Shown one piece after another: positions 15,885 to 24,741 of a DNA stretch of 64,000 nt (its first letter is position 1; each line of letters begins with the position of its first letter). Position numbers and translations under genes: made by a program. The stretch lies in the NCBI RefSeq assembly GCF_016134045.1, contig NZ_CP065915.1:3104501-3168500 (forward strand), in the 5' to 3' direction. Source of the stretch: Pelagovum pacificum (GTDB taxonomy: Bacteria > Pseudomonadota > Alphaproteobacteria > Rhodobacterales > Rhodobacteraceae). The notes under the pieces were generated by a model that ran no database searches, was not told where the DNA came from, and was given only the letters and a program-made list of their open reading frames with translations.

Positions 15885-17909
15885 TCAGGCCCCGACCAGC
15901 CCCCGCCCCTTGAGAAGGGCCTCGACGCCCGGCATCCGTCCCCGGAACTTAACGTAAAGATCGCTCGCTTCGTCGGAGCCGCCCGCGGACAGGATCGTTT
16001 CCTCCAGCTTCTTCGCCGTTTCCGGATCGAAGGCGCCACCGGCTTCCTTGAAGGCGTCGAAGGCGTCGGCATCCATCACTTCCGACCACATGTAGCTGTA
16101 GTAGCCGCAGGAATAGCCGTCGCCCGAGAAGACATGCGCGAAGTGCGGAGTCGCGTGGCGCATGGCGATCGCGTGGGGCATGCCCATCTCCGACAGCACT
16201 TCCGCCTGGCGCTGCATCGGGTCGGCCGGTGCCTCGCCCATGTGGAACTCGAGGTCCACCATCGCCGAGGCGACGTATTCCACCGTCTGGAAGCCCATGT
16301 CGTAGGTCGACGCCTCAAGCACCTTGTCGAGCATCTCCTTGGGCATCGGCTCGCCCGTCTCGGCGTGGGTGGCGAACTCCTCCAGCACTTCCGGCACTTC
16401 CAGCCAGTGTTCGTACAGCTGGCTCGGCAGTTCGACGAAGTCCCGCGCGACCGAGGTGCCCGAGATCGACCCGTAGGTGACATCGGACAGCATCTGGTGC
16501 AGCGCGTGGCCGAACTCGTGGAACAGCGTGCGCGCGTCGTCGTAGGACAGGAGCGCAGGCTCCCCCTCGCCCGGCTTGGCGAAGTTGCAGACGTTCATCA
16601 CCAGCGGCCGCACTTCGCCGTCCAGCTTCGACTGGTCGCGCATCGTGGTGCACCACGCGCCCGAGCGTTTCGAGCCGCGGGCGAAATAGTCGCCGATGAA
16701 CAACGCCATGTGCCGTCCGTCGCGCGTCACGTTCCAGGCCCGGCAGTCCGGGTGGTAGAGCGGCACGTCCGCCGCCTCGAACTCCAGCCCGAACAGGCGG
16801 TTGGCGCAGGTGAAGGCGGCCTCGATCATCCGGTCGAGTTGCAGGTACGGCTTCAGCGCGGTGTCATCGAGGTCGTGGTCCGCCTTGCGGCGCTTTTCGG
16901 AATAATAGTGCCAGTCCCACGGCTCGAGAGGCCCGGCCTCGCCATCGGCATGGAGCATGGCGGTCAGCCGCACTTCATCCTCGAGCGCGCGCGCCTTGGC
17001 GGGCTCCCACACCTTGGTGAGCAACTCGCGAACCGCCGCGGGCGTACCGGCCATCTCCGTCTCGAGCTTGTAGTCGGCGAACGTATCGTAGCCGAGCAGC
17101 TCCGCCCGCTCTTCCCGCAGGCCGAGGATCTCGCCCGCGATGTCGCGGTTGTCCGTCTCGCCCCCACGCGCGCCGCGAGAGGTGAAGGCCTCCCACGCGC
17201 GCCGCCGCAGATCGCGCAGCGGCGAGAACTGCAGGAACGGCGTGATGAGCGAGCGGGACGTCGTGATGATCGGGCCGTCGACGCCCTTTTCCTTGCCGGC
17301 TGACCGCGCGGCCGTGACGAGGTAGGACGGCAGCCCTTCGAGCTCGGCCTCGTCGAGTTCCATGAACCAGCTGCGCTCGTCCGCCAGCAAGTTCTGCGTG
17401 AAGGAGGTGCCGAGCACGGAGAGCCGCGACTTGACCTGCCGCAGACGGTCCTCGGTCACGCCTTCGAGCGACGCGCCCGCACGCACGAAGCCACGCCGCG
17501 TCAGCATCAGCACCCGAGCCTGCTCATCCGTGAGGTCGAGCTCGTCCCGCTGATCCCACAGCGTCTCGACCCGCGCGAAGAGCTTCTTGTCGGCATAGAT
17601 GTCGGAGGAATAGGCCGAGAGTTTAGGCGACACGTCCCGCATGAGCGCCTCGCGCTCGGGCGTGCTGTCGGCGGAGGAGATCCCGTAGAAACAGCCGAGC
17701 ACCGCATCGAGCCGTTTGCCTGCCCGCTCCAGCGCCTCGATCGTGTTGGCGAAGGTCGGCGCCTCGTCCTGACCCGAGATCGCGGCGATCTCGGCACGCC
17801 CCTCCTCCATGGCCGCATCGATCGCGGGGCCGAAGTGCGCGTCCTCGATCGTCTCGAAGGGCGGCAGGCCGTAGGGGGTATCCCAGTCCTGAAGCAGGGG
17901 GTTGGTCAT
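15885..17909 (-). CDS. M3-family zinc oligopeptidase (Dcp/oligopeptidase A type)
   Basis: 674 residues, full length. Members are soluble zinc peptidases that trim oligopeptides or dipeptidyl ends. The zinc motif HEFGHALHQ is near residue 461, with the downstream Glu ligand in the YEHWLEVPEVL helix. Other M3 landmarks are NPLLQDWDTPYGLPPFETIE at the N-terminus, QARVLMLTRRGFVRAGASL, RTLFHEFG and DGYSCGYYSYMWSEVMDADA at the C-terminus. No signal peptide, so it is cytoplasmic. It is transcribed alone, convergent with the 78-residue gene. The absence of a carboxypeptidase-specific signature I can trust leaves Dcp versus PrlC open. Confidence 0.92.
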   Translation of the reverse strand: MTNPLLQDWDTPYGLPPFETIEDAHFGPAIDAAMEEGRAEIAAISGQDEAPTFANTIEALERAGKRLDAVLGCFYGISSADSTPEREALMRDVSPKLSAYSSDIYADKKLFARVETLWDQRDELDLTDEQARVLMLTRRGFVRAGASLEGVTEDRLRQVKSRLSVLGTSFTQNLLADERSWFMELDEAELEGLPSYLVTAARSAGKEKGVDGPIITTSRSLITPFLQFSPLRDLRRRAWEAFTSRGARGGETDNRDIAGEILGLREERAELLGYDTFADYKLETEMAGTPAAVRELLTKVWEPAKARALEDEVRLTAMLHADGEAGPLEPWDWHYYSEKRRKADHDLDDTALKPYLQLDRMIEAAFTCANRLFGLEFEAADVPLYHPDCRAWNVTRDGRHMALFIGDYFARGSKRSGAWCTTMRDQSKLDGEVRPLVMNVCNFAKPGEGEPALLSYDDARTLFHEFGHALHQMLSDVTYGSISGTSVARDFVELPSQLYEHWLEVPEVLEEFATHAETGEPMPKEMLDKVLEASTYDMGFQTVEYVASAMVDLEFHMGEAPADPMQRQAEVLSEMGMPHAIAMRHATPHFAHVFSGDGYSCGYYSYMWSEVMDADAFDAFKEAGGAFDPETAKKLEETILSAGGSDEASDLYVKFRGRMPGVEALLKGRGLVGA

Positions 17910-18015
17910 GTGGGGGTCTCCTTTCGCCGCCGACCCTATGCCTCAAAGGGGCGGAAGGCCATGCCCGGGCGGTGTGGAGGATTTGTGTGACCGTTGGCGA
18001 GACTCTTGCTGTGCC

Positions 18016-18166
18016 TGGGTGGCGGGGGGTGCGCTTTCCCCTCACCCTGCCCTCTCCCCCGGGGGGAGAGGGTTTCTGTTGCGTTTGGGTGGCGGGGGGT
18101 GCGTCTTCCCCTCACCCTTCCCTCTCCCCCGGGGGGAGAGGGTTCCTGTTGCGTTTGGGTGGCGGG
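18016..18166. repeat. 70-bp tandem repeat with CCCTCTCCCCC/GGGGGGAGAGGG palindromes
   Basis: The gene-free stretch 17910-18212 contains two nearly identical 70-bp units starting at 18016 and 18086, and an 11-base start of a third at 18156 (TGGGTGGCGGG). Each full unit carries CTT(T)CCCCTCACCC and then a near-perfect palindrome CCCTCTCCCCC/GGGGGGAGAGGG (18050-18072 and 18120-18142). The same about 39-base core recurs twice, in inverted orientation, at 27558-27691. No coding signal is seen in the interval. Confidence 0.88.
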
Positions 18167-18174
18167 TTCGCGTC

Positions 18175-18197
18175 GGGTGCGCGCTCGATGCGCACCC
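18175..18197. repeat. Fourth copy of the GGGTGCGC/GCGCACCC palindrome
   Basis: Arms GGGTGCGC (18175-18182) and GCGCACCC (18190-18197) with loop GCTCGAT, identical in core to the copy at 603-625. It lies between the tandem repeat and the 3' end of the VOC gene. Confidence 0.85.
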
Positions 18198-18212
18198 GAC
18201 CCGACCGCGACA

Positions 18213-18587
18213 CTACCTCGGCAGCTCACCGCTCTGGTAGATCGACACGATATGCCCGTCGGGATCGGTGACCTCGGCCGACCAGCCGCCCGGCGCGTGG
18301 CTCACCGGGGTCATCAGCGCCGCACCCTGCGTGAGCAGCCCGTCGAGCACCGCGTCGATGCCCCCGTCGGCGAGGTCGAAAACGATCATCGGACAATTGC
18401 CCGCCTTCACCTCGCCCTCGAAGAACAGCAGGTCGACGCCGCCCGCCGTCGGCGCAGTGAGGAAGGCATGTCCGCCATCCTCCACGCGCATGACCTCGAG
18501 GCCAACGCCATCGCGCCAGAAAACCTCCGTCCGGTCGAGGTCGGAGACGTAGTAGAAGATGTTCGTGATCTTGTGTTGGCCCAGCAT
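18213..18587 (-). CDS. VOC (glyoxalase/bleomycin-resistance) superfamily protein
   Basis: 124 residues making two beta-alpha-beta-beta-beta modules: ITNIFYYVSDLDRTEVFWRD with GHAFLTAPTAGGVDLLFFEG, then CPMIVFDLADGGIDAVLDGL with SAEVTDPDGHIVSIYQ. The fold hosts metal-dependent lyases, dioxygenases and drug-binding proteins. Possible metal ligands include a His near the N-terminal strand and the Glu/His set of the second half, but I cannot assign a reaction. The start lies 13 bases after the stop of the sigma-factor gene, so it is probably the last gene of the binding protein-permease-sigma-VOC run. Confidence 0.85.
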   Translation of the reverse strand: MLGQHKITNIFYYVSDLDRTEVFWRDGVGLEVMRVEDGGHAFLTAPTAGGVDLLFFEGEVKAGNCPMIVFDLADGGIDAVLDGLLTQGAALMTPVSHAPGGWSAEVTDPDGHIVSIYQSGELPR

Positions 18588-18600
18588 GACTAAACTCCTT

Positions 18601-19188
18601 TCAGCCGTCCGTACTGTCCTGTTGCCGCGGACTTAGCTGTCGTGAGGCCGCGATGACAAAAACGTGCCCGTCCGGATCGTGACTGGCGAACCGCGCCTCC
18701 GGACGGTGGCCGAGGGCGGTCTTCAGCGCCGGCCGCAGCCGGCCGCCGGCGCCGTCGCATCCCCTGGGCCACGGGCGGGCGCCAAGCTCGCGGCGCAGGG
18801 CGGCGAGCCGCTGGCGCAGGGCCGTGTCGGAAATGCCGAGCAGCCAGCGCACTTCTTCCCGGCTGGCACCGGCGACGGCGAGCCGGGCGACACGGGCGAG
18901 GGCCGGCGGCAGCGGCGGCAGGGCGTCACTCTCGACCTCGTCCGCCGGCCCAACGGGCAGAGACGCCGCTTCCCTCGAATGGCGGCGCGCGGCACTGCGC
19001 GCGGCCATCCGGGCGCGATTGCGGATCACGCCGGCGATCCACGGCAGGTCCCCGGCCGAGAGCCGGCCCGCGCCAATCGCGGTGACGAGGGCGTCCTGCA
19101 GCAGATCCTCCGCCTCGTCAGGGTCGCGAGACCAGCGCCGCGCGACGCCGAGCAGGCGGGTTCGCGCGGCGGCGGTCAGGGCGCTCAC
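18601..19188 (-). CDS. ECF-like sigma-70 family factor with VOC-like tail
   Basis: 195 residues from a GTG at 19188 whose GTGA overlaps the permease stop. Region 2 is residues 10-58 (ARRWSRDPDEAEDLLQDALV, then WIAGVIRNRARMAARSAARR) and region 4 about 92-135 (ARLAVAGASREEVRWLLGIS, DTALRQRLAALRREL). It should therefore direct RNA polymerase to a small regulon. No anti-sigma gene is adjacent. After region 4 is a 55-residue tail with FASHDPDGHVFVIAASRQ, resembling the last strand of VOC proteins, including the DPDGH of the next gene. Translational coupling of a sigma factor to an ABC permease is unusual. Autoregulation or a solute-responsive role is speculative. Confidence 0.75.
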   Translation of the reverse strand: MSALTAAARTRLLGVARRWSRDPDEAEDLLQDALVTAIGAGRLSAGDLPWIAGVIRNRARMAARSAARRHSREAASLPVGPADEVESDALPPLPPALARVARLAVAGASREEVRWLLGISDTALRQRLAALRRELGARPWPRGCDGAGGRLRPALKTALGHRPEARFASHDPDGHVFVIAASRQLSPRQQDSTDG

Positions 19189-19976
19189 GGATCCCGCCTC
19201 AGTCGCCGTTCGAGCCGGCGCAGCAGGATCGACAGGGTGATCGTCATGCAGAGGTAAAGGAAGGCCACAACGTTGTAGGTCTCGAAATACCGGAAGTTGC
19301 CGGCTGCCGTGACCTTGCCGAGCTGCGTGATGTCGGTCACGCCGAGCACCGAAACCAGCGAGGAATCCTTGATCATCGCGACGAAATCGTTGCCGAGCGG
19401 CGGCAGCACGCGCCGGAAGGCCTGCGGAAAGACGATGTGGCGGAACTTGTGCCAGGGCGTCAAACCGAGCGCTTCCGCGGCCTCGGTCTGGCCCTTGTCA
19501 ATACTCTGGAGCCCGGCGCGGAAAACCTCCGCGATGAAGGCGGAATAGCCGATGGTGAGCGCGATGATCGCGCGCCACATCAGGCTGAAATCGCGGGTCC
19601 GGATCGGCTCGAGCCCGACGGTGTCGAGCACGGTGTTCCACGCCGCGACGAGCGCGGGGGCCAGAACGAAGGCCACGTAGAGCAGCAGCACCAGGATCGG
19701 CACGCCGCGCACCACCTCGATGTAGAAGCGTGCGATCTGACGCAGCCAGCGGAACTTCGACAGCGAGGCGACGGCCAGGCCGAGGCCGAGCAGGCTCGCC
19801 AGCGTGAAGCCGACCAGCGTGACGAAGATCGTGATCTGCACGCCGCGCGACAGGGTGTCCAGAACCTGGCTGTAGAGGTCGTCCGACAGGATGCGCCAGA
19901 GAAACCAGCCGCCCAGAAGGACGACGAGCACCAGCCACCAGGGGAAATCTTTGCGGTCGTCTTCGGCCGTTCTCAT
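19185..19976 (-). CDS. Polar amino acid ABC transporter permease (HisM/GlnP type)
   Basis: 263 residues. After a 12-residue charged start, a first helix (WWLVLVVLLGGWFLW) precedes the HEQRo-type permease core: TLSRGVQITIFVTLVGFTLA, YIEVVRGVPILVLLLYVAFV and GYSAFIAEVFRAGLQSIDKG, with the EAA loop EAAEALGLTPWHKFRHIVFP that docks on the ATPase. Four to five further helices follow. It is the inner-membrane half of an amino-acid importer with the binding protein upstream. No ATP-binding gene is in this cluster, so it must share an ATPase from elsewhere. A GC hairpin separates it from the binding-protein gene, and it overlaps the sigma gene by four bases. Confidence 0.9.
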   Translation of the reverse strand: MRTAEDDRKDFPWWLVLVVLLGGWFLWRILSDDLYSQVLDTLSRGVQITIFVTLVGFTLASLLGLGLAVASLSKFRWLRQIARFYIEVVRGVPILVLLLYVAFVLAPALVAAWNTVLDTVGLEPIRTRDFSLMWRAIIALTIGYSAFIAEVFRAGLQSIDKGQTEAAEALGLTPWHKFRHIVFPQAFRRVLPPLGNDFVAMIKDSSLVSVLGVTDITQLGKVTAAGNFRYFETYNVVAFLYLCMTITLSILLRRLERRLRRDP

Positions 19977-20021
19977 GCGGCGCGGACCGGCGGCGGCGCG
20001 CCGTCCTCCCCGGTCCGTGCC

Positions 20022-20048
20022 AGGGCGGGGCGCAGCGCCCCCCGCCCT
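20022..20048 (-). terminator. Hairpin between binding-protein and permease genes
   Basis: AGGGCGGGGCGC (20022-20033) pairs with GCGCCCCCCGCCCT (20035-20048) with a two-base bulge and a one-base loop. It lies in the 109-bp gap after the binding-protein gene. Hairpins at this place usually stabilise the 5' message or stop part of the transcripts, so the binding protein is made in excess over the permease. Confidence 0.55.
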
Positions 20049-20085
20049 GTCGACGTGTCACGCAACATTGGTGAACGGTCGGGGA

Positions 20086-20877
20086 TCACTCGCCCATCTT
20101 GTAGTCGAGGAACCACTTGGTGTTCAGCGCGTCCAGCGTGCCGTCCGCTTCCATCGCGGCGATCGCGGCATTCATCGGCTCGACGAGGTCGGAGCCCTGC
20201 GGGAAGATGAAACCGAAATCCTCGGTGCCGAGCGGCTCGCCGACGATCTTCAGCTCGCCTTCGGAGCTTTCGACGTAGCCTTCACCGGCGGTGCCGTCGG
20301 TCAGGACCAGGTCGACATCGCCGGTGCGCAGCGCCTGCACGCCCGCGCCGAAGGTTTCGAACAGGACGATGCGGGGGTTGGCCTCGTCACCATCGAGCAT
20401 GTCGTAGACCGCAACGTAGAACGGCGTGGTGCCGGGCTGCGCGGCGACGAGCAGGTCCTCGTCGGCGGCGAAGCTCTCGGCATCGGTGAACCGGTCCTCA
20501 TCGCCACGGACGAGCATGACCATCTCGCTCGTCATGTATCTGTCGGAGAAGTCGACGACCTCGGCCCGGTCCTCGCGGATGGTGATGCCGGTCATGCCCA
20601 TGTCGTACTGGCCTTCGGAGACGGCCGGGATCATCGCATCCCAGCTCGTGTTCTCGTAGGTGACCTCGATATTCAGGCGCTCGGCGATCTCGGCCATCGC
20701 GTCGTATTCCCAGCCGATCGCCTCACCGGACTCGGGGTCGATGAATTGCAGCGGCGGATAGGCGTTCTCGGTCACCACGACGACTTCGCGGCCCTCGAGG
20801 TCCGGCAGGTCCTGGGCGACGACGGCAGTGGCGGAAAGCAGCGCGGCGGCCGCGGCGGCGGTGAAGGTAAGACGCAT
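20086..20877 (-). CDS. Polar amino acid ABC transporter substrate-binding protein
   Basis: 263 residues. A Sec signal peptide ([20 protein letters not shown], cleavage after AQ near residue 22) directs it to the periplasm. The type-II periplasmic binding fold follows: [60 protein letters not shown], a KR-free hinge at [12 protein letters not shown] and [12 protein letters not shown]. The late [20 protein letters not shown] is the family C-lobe helix. Asp/Glu-rich pocket residues suggest polar or basic amino acids, not certain. It heads the leftward operon with the permease; a hairpin follows its stop. Confidence 0.9.
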   Translation of the reverse strand: MRLTFTAAAAAALLSATAVVAQDLPDLEGREVVVVTENAYPPLQFIDPESGEAIGWEYDAMAEIAERLNIEVTYENTSWDAMIPAVSEGQYDMGMTGITIREDRAEVVDFSDRYMTSEMVMLVRGDEDRFTDAESFAADEDLLVAAQPGTTPFYVAVYDMLDGDEANPRIVLFETFGAGVQALRTGDVDLVLTDGTAGEGYVESSEGELKIVGEPLGTEDFGFIFPQGSDLVEPMNAAIAAMEADGTLDALNTKWFLDYKMGE

Positions 20878-20986
20878 GGGTCAGGCTCCCGTTAGATGCG
20901 GACCCGAGTATGGCCACCGCCGCGACGAGGGCAAGCACCATCCAGAAGGTCGCCGCGAGGGCCGGACGCGATCCCTGTCATCTGGC

Positions 20987-21050
20987 CGGAAATACCTCCG
21001 GGGTCCGGGGCAGAGCCCCGGCGTGTCGGCGCGCGCAGCGCGACGACACC
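20987..21050. repeat. Intergenic tandem hairpins, CCGGGGC-AGA-GCCCCGG type
   Basis: After CCGGAAATACCTCCGGGG is a perfect 7-bp stem-loop (21005-21011 with 21015-21021, loop AGA), then a second hairpin (GTGTCG...CGACAC, about 21024-21049). It resembles the element at 15746-15802 in having AAATAYYCTC before a G/C palindrome. It lies upstream of the binding-protein gene and downstream of the ThiF/MoeB gene, so it could mark the end of the latter transcript. Confidence 0.55.
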
Positions 21051-21072
21051 GACAAGAGTGTCGCCCCCATCC

Positions 21073-22119
21073 TCACACGGCGCGACCACCGCACACCGGG
21101 CAATCCGCCCGCCGCTTCAGCCCGATGATCCGCGTCTCCCCGTAAAGCGAATCGTAGATCATCAGACGGCCGCGCAGGCTTTCTCCTGCATCGGTCAGCA
21201 GTTTCACGGCCTCGACCGCCATCATGGAGCCGACGACCCCCGGCAAGGGCGACAGCACCCCGGCCTCCGCACAGGACGGCGCGAGCGACGGATCGGGCGC
21301 CTCCGGGAAGACGCAGGCGTAGCAGGGCGCGCCGGAGGCCGGATCCCAGACGGAGATCTGCCCCTCCCACTGGGTCAGTGCCGCGCCGATCACCGGAATG
21401 CCCCGCGCTGCCGCCGTAAGGTTCACCAGATACCGGGTGTCGAAATTGTCCGATCCTTCGAGGATCAGGTCGTAGTCACCGAACAGGTCCCCCGCGATGT
21501 CGTCCGTCAGCCTCCGGTTATAGGGCCGGACCGTTACGAAAGGATTGAGGGCGAGCATCGCCTCCTGCGCAGAGAAGACCTTGGCGGTGCCGATGGCCGC
21601 GTCGCGGTGGATCACCTGTCGTTGCAGGTTGGAGCTGTCGACGCTGTCATCGTCGATCACGCCGATCGTCCCGACCCCCGCCCCGGCGAGGTAGAGCAGC
21701 GCGGGAGAGCCCAGCCCCCCTGCCCCGACGACCAGCACCCGCGACTGTTTCAGCGCCTTCTGGCCGGGACCGCCGATCTCTCGCAGTACCATGTGACGGG
21801 CATAGCGGTTCAGCTCGGTCTCGCTGAAGGTGCCGGTCCGTTCGGGCTCGGCAGGCTCGGGCACCTGCGCCTTGGAGCGGACCCAGAGCAGGAAGCGACG
21901 GTAGCCCATGACGAGGACGGCGAAGGCGAGCAGCAGCAGCCAGAGTGCCGGCGACCCGCCCGTCGCCTCGCGCAGCGCGTGGCCGTCGGGCAGCGCGACC
22001 TGGATCGCGAGCACGGCCACAAGCAGCAGGCCGATCATCGTCCAGCGCGCCGAGCGTGGAGCCTTCATCACGACACCGACGCCCCAGAGCGTGGCCGCCA
22101 TGACGAGGACGACGATCAC
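21073..22119 (-). CDS. ThiF/MoeB/HesA-family adenylyltransferase with N-terminal membrane segment
   Basis: 348 residues from a GTG at 22119 that overlaps the dut stop by four bases; ATG 22101 is an alternative. The E1-like core starts at about residue 105: [20 protein letters not shown], the ATP site [20 protein letters not shown] and [18 protein letters not shown], and the active-site region [19 protein letters not shown]. Two CxxC pairs (CYAC and CPVC) bind the structural zinc. It should adenylate the C-terminal glycine of a ubiquitin-like sulfur carrier (MoaD or ThiS). The first 90 residues hold at least two membrane helices ([34 protein letters not shown]), absent from classical MoeB, so the enzyme may be membrane-tethered. 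Confidence 0.87.
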   Translation of the reverse strand: MIVVLVMAATLWGVGVVMKAPRSARWTMIGLLLVAVLAIQVALPDGHALREATGGSPALWLLLLAFAVLVMGYRRFLLWVRSKAQVPEPAEPERTGTFSETELNRYARHMVLREIGGPGQKALKQSRVLVVGAGGLGSPALLYLAGAGVGTIGVIDDDSVDSSNLQRQVIHRDAAIGTAKVFSAQEAMLALNPFVTVRPYNRRLTDDIAGDLFGDYDLILEGSDNFDTRYLVNLTAAARGIPVIGAALTQWEGQISVWDPASGAPCYACVFPEAPDPSLAPSCAEAGVLSPLPGVVGSMMAVEAVKLLTDAGESLRGRLMIYDSLYGETRIIGLKRRADCPVCGGRAV

Positions 22120-22580
22120 GCGCCGCGTCCCGTGGAGCCGAAGCCGCCCTCGCCCCGGACCGTGTCGTCGAGCGTCTCGACGACCCCGAAGCTGCCGCGC
22201 ACGACCGGTGCGACGACGAACTGCGCGATCCGGTCGCCGTGGTCGATATGGAAGGACTCGGTCCCGGTGTTCAGCAGGATGATCCCGACCGGTCCGCGAT
22301 AATCGCTGTCGATGGTGCCCGGCGTGTTCGGCAACGTGATGCCGTGTTTCAGCGCGAGGCCGGAGCGCGGACGGACCTGCACTTCGTACCCTTCCGGAAT
22401 CGCCATCGCGAAACCGGCCGGGATCAGGGCGCGCCCGCCGGCCGGCAGGGTCACGCCGGCGCGCTCGTTCTCGGGGAAGTTGGCGCGGACGTCGGCACCA
22501 GCCGCACCCTCGGTCTGGTAGACGGGGAGCGGCACATCGCGATCGGCCCCGTCGAGCCAGCGGATCGAAATCGCCACCAT
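22116..22580 (-). CDS. dut: dUTP diphosphatase
   Basis: 154 residues from ATG 22580, whose first base overlaps the last base of the coaBC stop. Homotrimeric enzyme that hydrolyses dUTP to dUMP and PPi, keeping uracil out of DNA and feeding thymidylate synthesis. All five dUTPase motifs are visible: AGADVRA (motif 1), [12 protein letters not shown] (2), [17 protein letters not shown] (3), [11 protein letters not shown] (4) and the C-terminal arm [12 protein letters not shown] (5). The coaBC-dut arrangement is widespread in proteobacteria. Its stop overlaps the ThiF/MoeB GTG start. Confidence 0.97.
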   Translation of the reverse strand: MVAISIRWLDGADRDVPLPVYQTEGAAGADVRANFPENERAGVTLPAGGRALIPAGFAMAIPEGYEVQVRPRSGLALKHGITLPNTPGTIDSDYRGPVGIILLNTGTESFHIDHGDRIAQFVVAPVVRGSFGVVETLDDTVRGEGGFGSTGRGA

Positions 22581-23785
22581 CAGCGCGACACCGGGCCGAG
22601 TGCTTCGGCGATCTTCGCGGCAAGCTTTCGGGCGACCTGATCCTTGCCCATGCGGGGCCAGGCGTCGGCGCCGTCGTCGCTGATGAGGGTGACCATGTTC
22701 TCCTGTCCGCCCATGATGCCGGTCGCGGGCGAGACGTCGTTGGCGACGATCCAGTCGCAACCTTTCCGCGCCCTCTTTGCCGTGGCGTTGGCGAGCACGT
22801 CGTCGGTTTCCGCCGCGAAGCCGACGACGAGGCCGGGGCGACCTTCGCGGAGCGCCGAGACGTCGGCGAGAATGTCCGGGTTCTCCGCGAATTGCAGTGT
22901 CGGCAGGCTGTCGGGGGTCTTCTTGATCTTGCCGGTCGCGGGCTGTTCCACACGCCAGTCCGCGACGGCGGCCGCGAAGACGGCGGCATCAGCAGGCAAG
23001 GCGTCCATCACCGCGGCGCGCATTTCGGCGGCCGTGTCGACCTTCACCACTTTCACGCCTTTCGGCGGCGGCACTTCGGCCGGGCCGGTGACGAAGATCA
23101 CCTCCGCCCCCAGTCCCGCCAGCGCATCGCCGAGCGCCGCGCCCTGCGCGCCGGAGGACCGATTGGCGATGTAGCGCACCGGGTCGATCGGCTCGTGCGT
23201 GGGGCCGGACGTCACGACGATGCGCCGTCCCGCGAGGGGGCCGGAGGCGAGTGCCTTGCCGATCGCATCGACAATCTCCAGCGGTTCGGCCATGCGGCCG
23301 GGACCGTATTCGCCGCAGGCCATGTCGCCTTCGTTCGGGCCGACGGACAGGACACCGTCCGCCGCGAGCGTGCGGATGTTGCGCTGCGTCGCGGGGTGCT
23401 CCCACATGCGGACATTCATGGAGGGTGCGATCAGCACCCGCTTGTCGGTCGCCAGCAGGAGCGTCGACGCGAGGTCGTCGGCCTGCCCGGTCGCCATCTT
23501 CGCCATCAGGTCCGCCGTCGCAGGTGCAACGACGAGCAGGTCGGCGGCGCGGGACAGCTCGATATGTCCCATCTCCGCTTCCTTGGTGAGATCGAAGAGC
23601 TCGGAATAGACCTCGCGCCCGGCCAGCGCCGAGACGGACAACGGCGTCACGAATTGCGAGGCCGCGCGCGTCAACACCGGCGTGACCTCTGCGCCCCGCT
23701 CGCGCAGGCGCCGGATCAGGTCCAGCGCCTTGTAGGCGGCGATGCCGCCGCCGATGATCAGCAGGATATGTCGGCCTGAAAGCAT
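22580..23785 (-). CDS. coaBC: Bifunctional phosphopantothenoylcysteine decarboxylase/phosphopantothenate--cysteine ligase
   Basis: 401 residues. The N-terminal CoaC flavoprotein domain (1-180) has [20 protein letters not shown], the FMN and substrate segments [20 protein letters not shown] and [17 protein letters not shown], and the late [13 protein letters not shown]. The CoaB domain (190-401) has [20 protein letters not shown] and [20 protein letters not shown], then AAVADWRV and KIKKTPD, with NDV near the end. It converts 4'-phosphopantothenate to 4'-phosphopantetheine in two steps. First gene of coaBC-dut-thiF. It links functionally, not genetically, with panCB. Confidence 0.96.
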   Translation of the reverse strand: MLSGRHILLIIGGGIAAYKALDLIRRLRERGAEVTPVLTRAASQFVTPLSVSALAGREVYSELFDLTKEAEMGHIELSRAADLLVVAPATADLMAKMATGQADDLASTLLLATDKRVLIAPSMNVRMWEHPATQRNIRTLAADGVLSVGPNEGDMACGEYGPGRMAEPLEIVDAIGKALASGPLAGRRIVVTSGPTHEPIDPVRYIANRSSGAQGAALGDALAGLGAEVIFVTGPAEVPPPKGVKVVKVDTAAEMRAAVMDALPADAAVFAAAVADWRVEQPATGKIKKTPDSLPTLQFAENPDILADVSALREGRPGLVVGFAAETDDVLANATAKRARKGCDWIVANDVSPATGIMGGQENMVTLISDDGADAWPRMGKDQVARKLAAKIAEALGPVSR

Positions 23786-23862
23786 GTGCCCGCCTCTGGT
23801 GCCTCGTTCCGGCGAAAGCTATTCCGCCGGAGACGGGTTCTCAAGGGACGGGCCGACTTCGG

Positions 23863-24741
23863 TCAGCCGAGGAAGTGCATCACTTCGCGCGATTCCGTCT
23901 CGAGCATCTTGCGCATCTTGCCGAAGGCGGCGGCCTCGAGCTGGCGCACGCGCTCTTTCGACAGGCCAAGCTCGTCACCGAGCGACTCGAGCGTGCGGGG
24001 ATCGTCGCGCAGCTTGCGCTCGCGGACGATGAAGCGCTCGCGGTCGTTGAGCGCGGTCAGCGCGGTCAACAGCCACTGGCGGAGCGTCTCGGTGTCGTGC
24101 GTATGCTCGACCTGCTGGGACGCCTGCTCACCGCTGTCCTCGAGCGCGTCGATCCATTCGCGGCTCTCTTCCTCGCTCGATTGCGGGGCGTTGAGCGAGT
24201 AGTCCGAGCCGGAAAGCCGACCTTCCATCATCTCTACATCGTGCAGCGGCACACCGACTTCCGCGGCGATCATGCGGCGGAGTTCCTGCCGGTCGACGAC
24301 CTGACCGCTCGCGGCGGCTTCGCGCTCCAGCCGGGCCTGCACACGGCGCAGATTGAAGAACAGCGATTTCTGGGAAGAGGTGGAGCCGGTCCGAACCATC
24401 GACCAGTTCCGCATCACGTAGTCCTGGATCGACGCCTTGATCCACCAGACCGCGTACGTCGAGAAGCGGACACCCCGGTCGGGGTCGAACTTGTCCGCCG
24501 CCTTCATCAGCCCGAGCGACGCTTCCTGGATCAGATCGTTCATCGGGGCGCCGTAGCGGCGGAACTTGCCGGCCATCGAAATCGCGAGCCGCATGTAGGC
24601 GGTGATCAGGCGGTGGAGCGCCTGTTCGTCACGGTGATCACGCCAGGCGTAGGCGAGGGAAAGCTCCGTTTCGGCGTCCAGCAGTTCGGCCTGCATCGCC
24701 TTGCGGGACATCGTCTGATCTGAGAAAGCTGCGACTGCCAT
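23863..24741 (-). CDS. rpoH: RNA polymerase sigma-32 family factor (RpoH)
   Basis: 292 residues. Region 2 is YMRLAISMAGKFRRYGAPMN with DLIQEASLGLMKAADKFDPD and the -10 recognition helix FSTYAVWWIKASIQDYVMRN. The RpoH box SQKSLFFNLRRVQARL follows and assigns it to the heat-shock class. Region 4 has LTALNDRERFIVRERKL and the HTH ESLGDELGLSKERVRQLEA. Rhodobacterales usually have two RpoH proteins, one for heat shock and one (RpoHII) for singlet-oxygen stress; the diverged spacer region suggests the second kind, but this is inference. It is monocistronic and divergent from cobP. Confidence 0.9.
   Translation of the reverse strand: MAVAAFSDQTMSRKAMQAELLDAETELSLAYAWRDHRDEQALHRLITAYMRLAISMAGKFRRYGAPMNDLIQEASLGLMKAADKFDPDRGVRFSTYAVWWIKASIQDYVMRNWSMVRTGSTSSQKSLFFNLRRVQARLEREAAASGQVVDRQELRRMIAAEVGVPLHDVEMMEGRLSGSDYSLNAPQSSEEESREWIDALEDSGEQASQQVEHTHDTETLRQWLLTALTALNDRERFIVRERKLRDDPRTLESLGDELGLSKERVRQLEAAAFGKMRKMLETESREVMHFLG

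Noticed and set aside
18016..18166. CRISPR-like array
   Set aside because: The 70-bp period has only two full units without unique spacers, and no cas genes are in the window.
22581..22989. Extension of the ThiF and dut frames upstream into coaBC
   Set aside because: The extension is antisense-like in composition and out of frame with coaBC; the GTG at 22119 and the ATG at 22580 have overlapping-stop starts and intact family N-termini.
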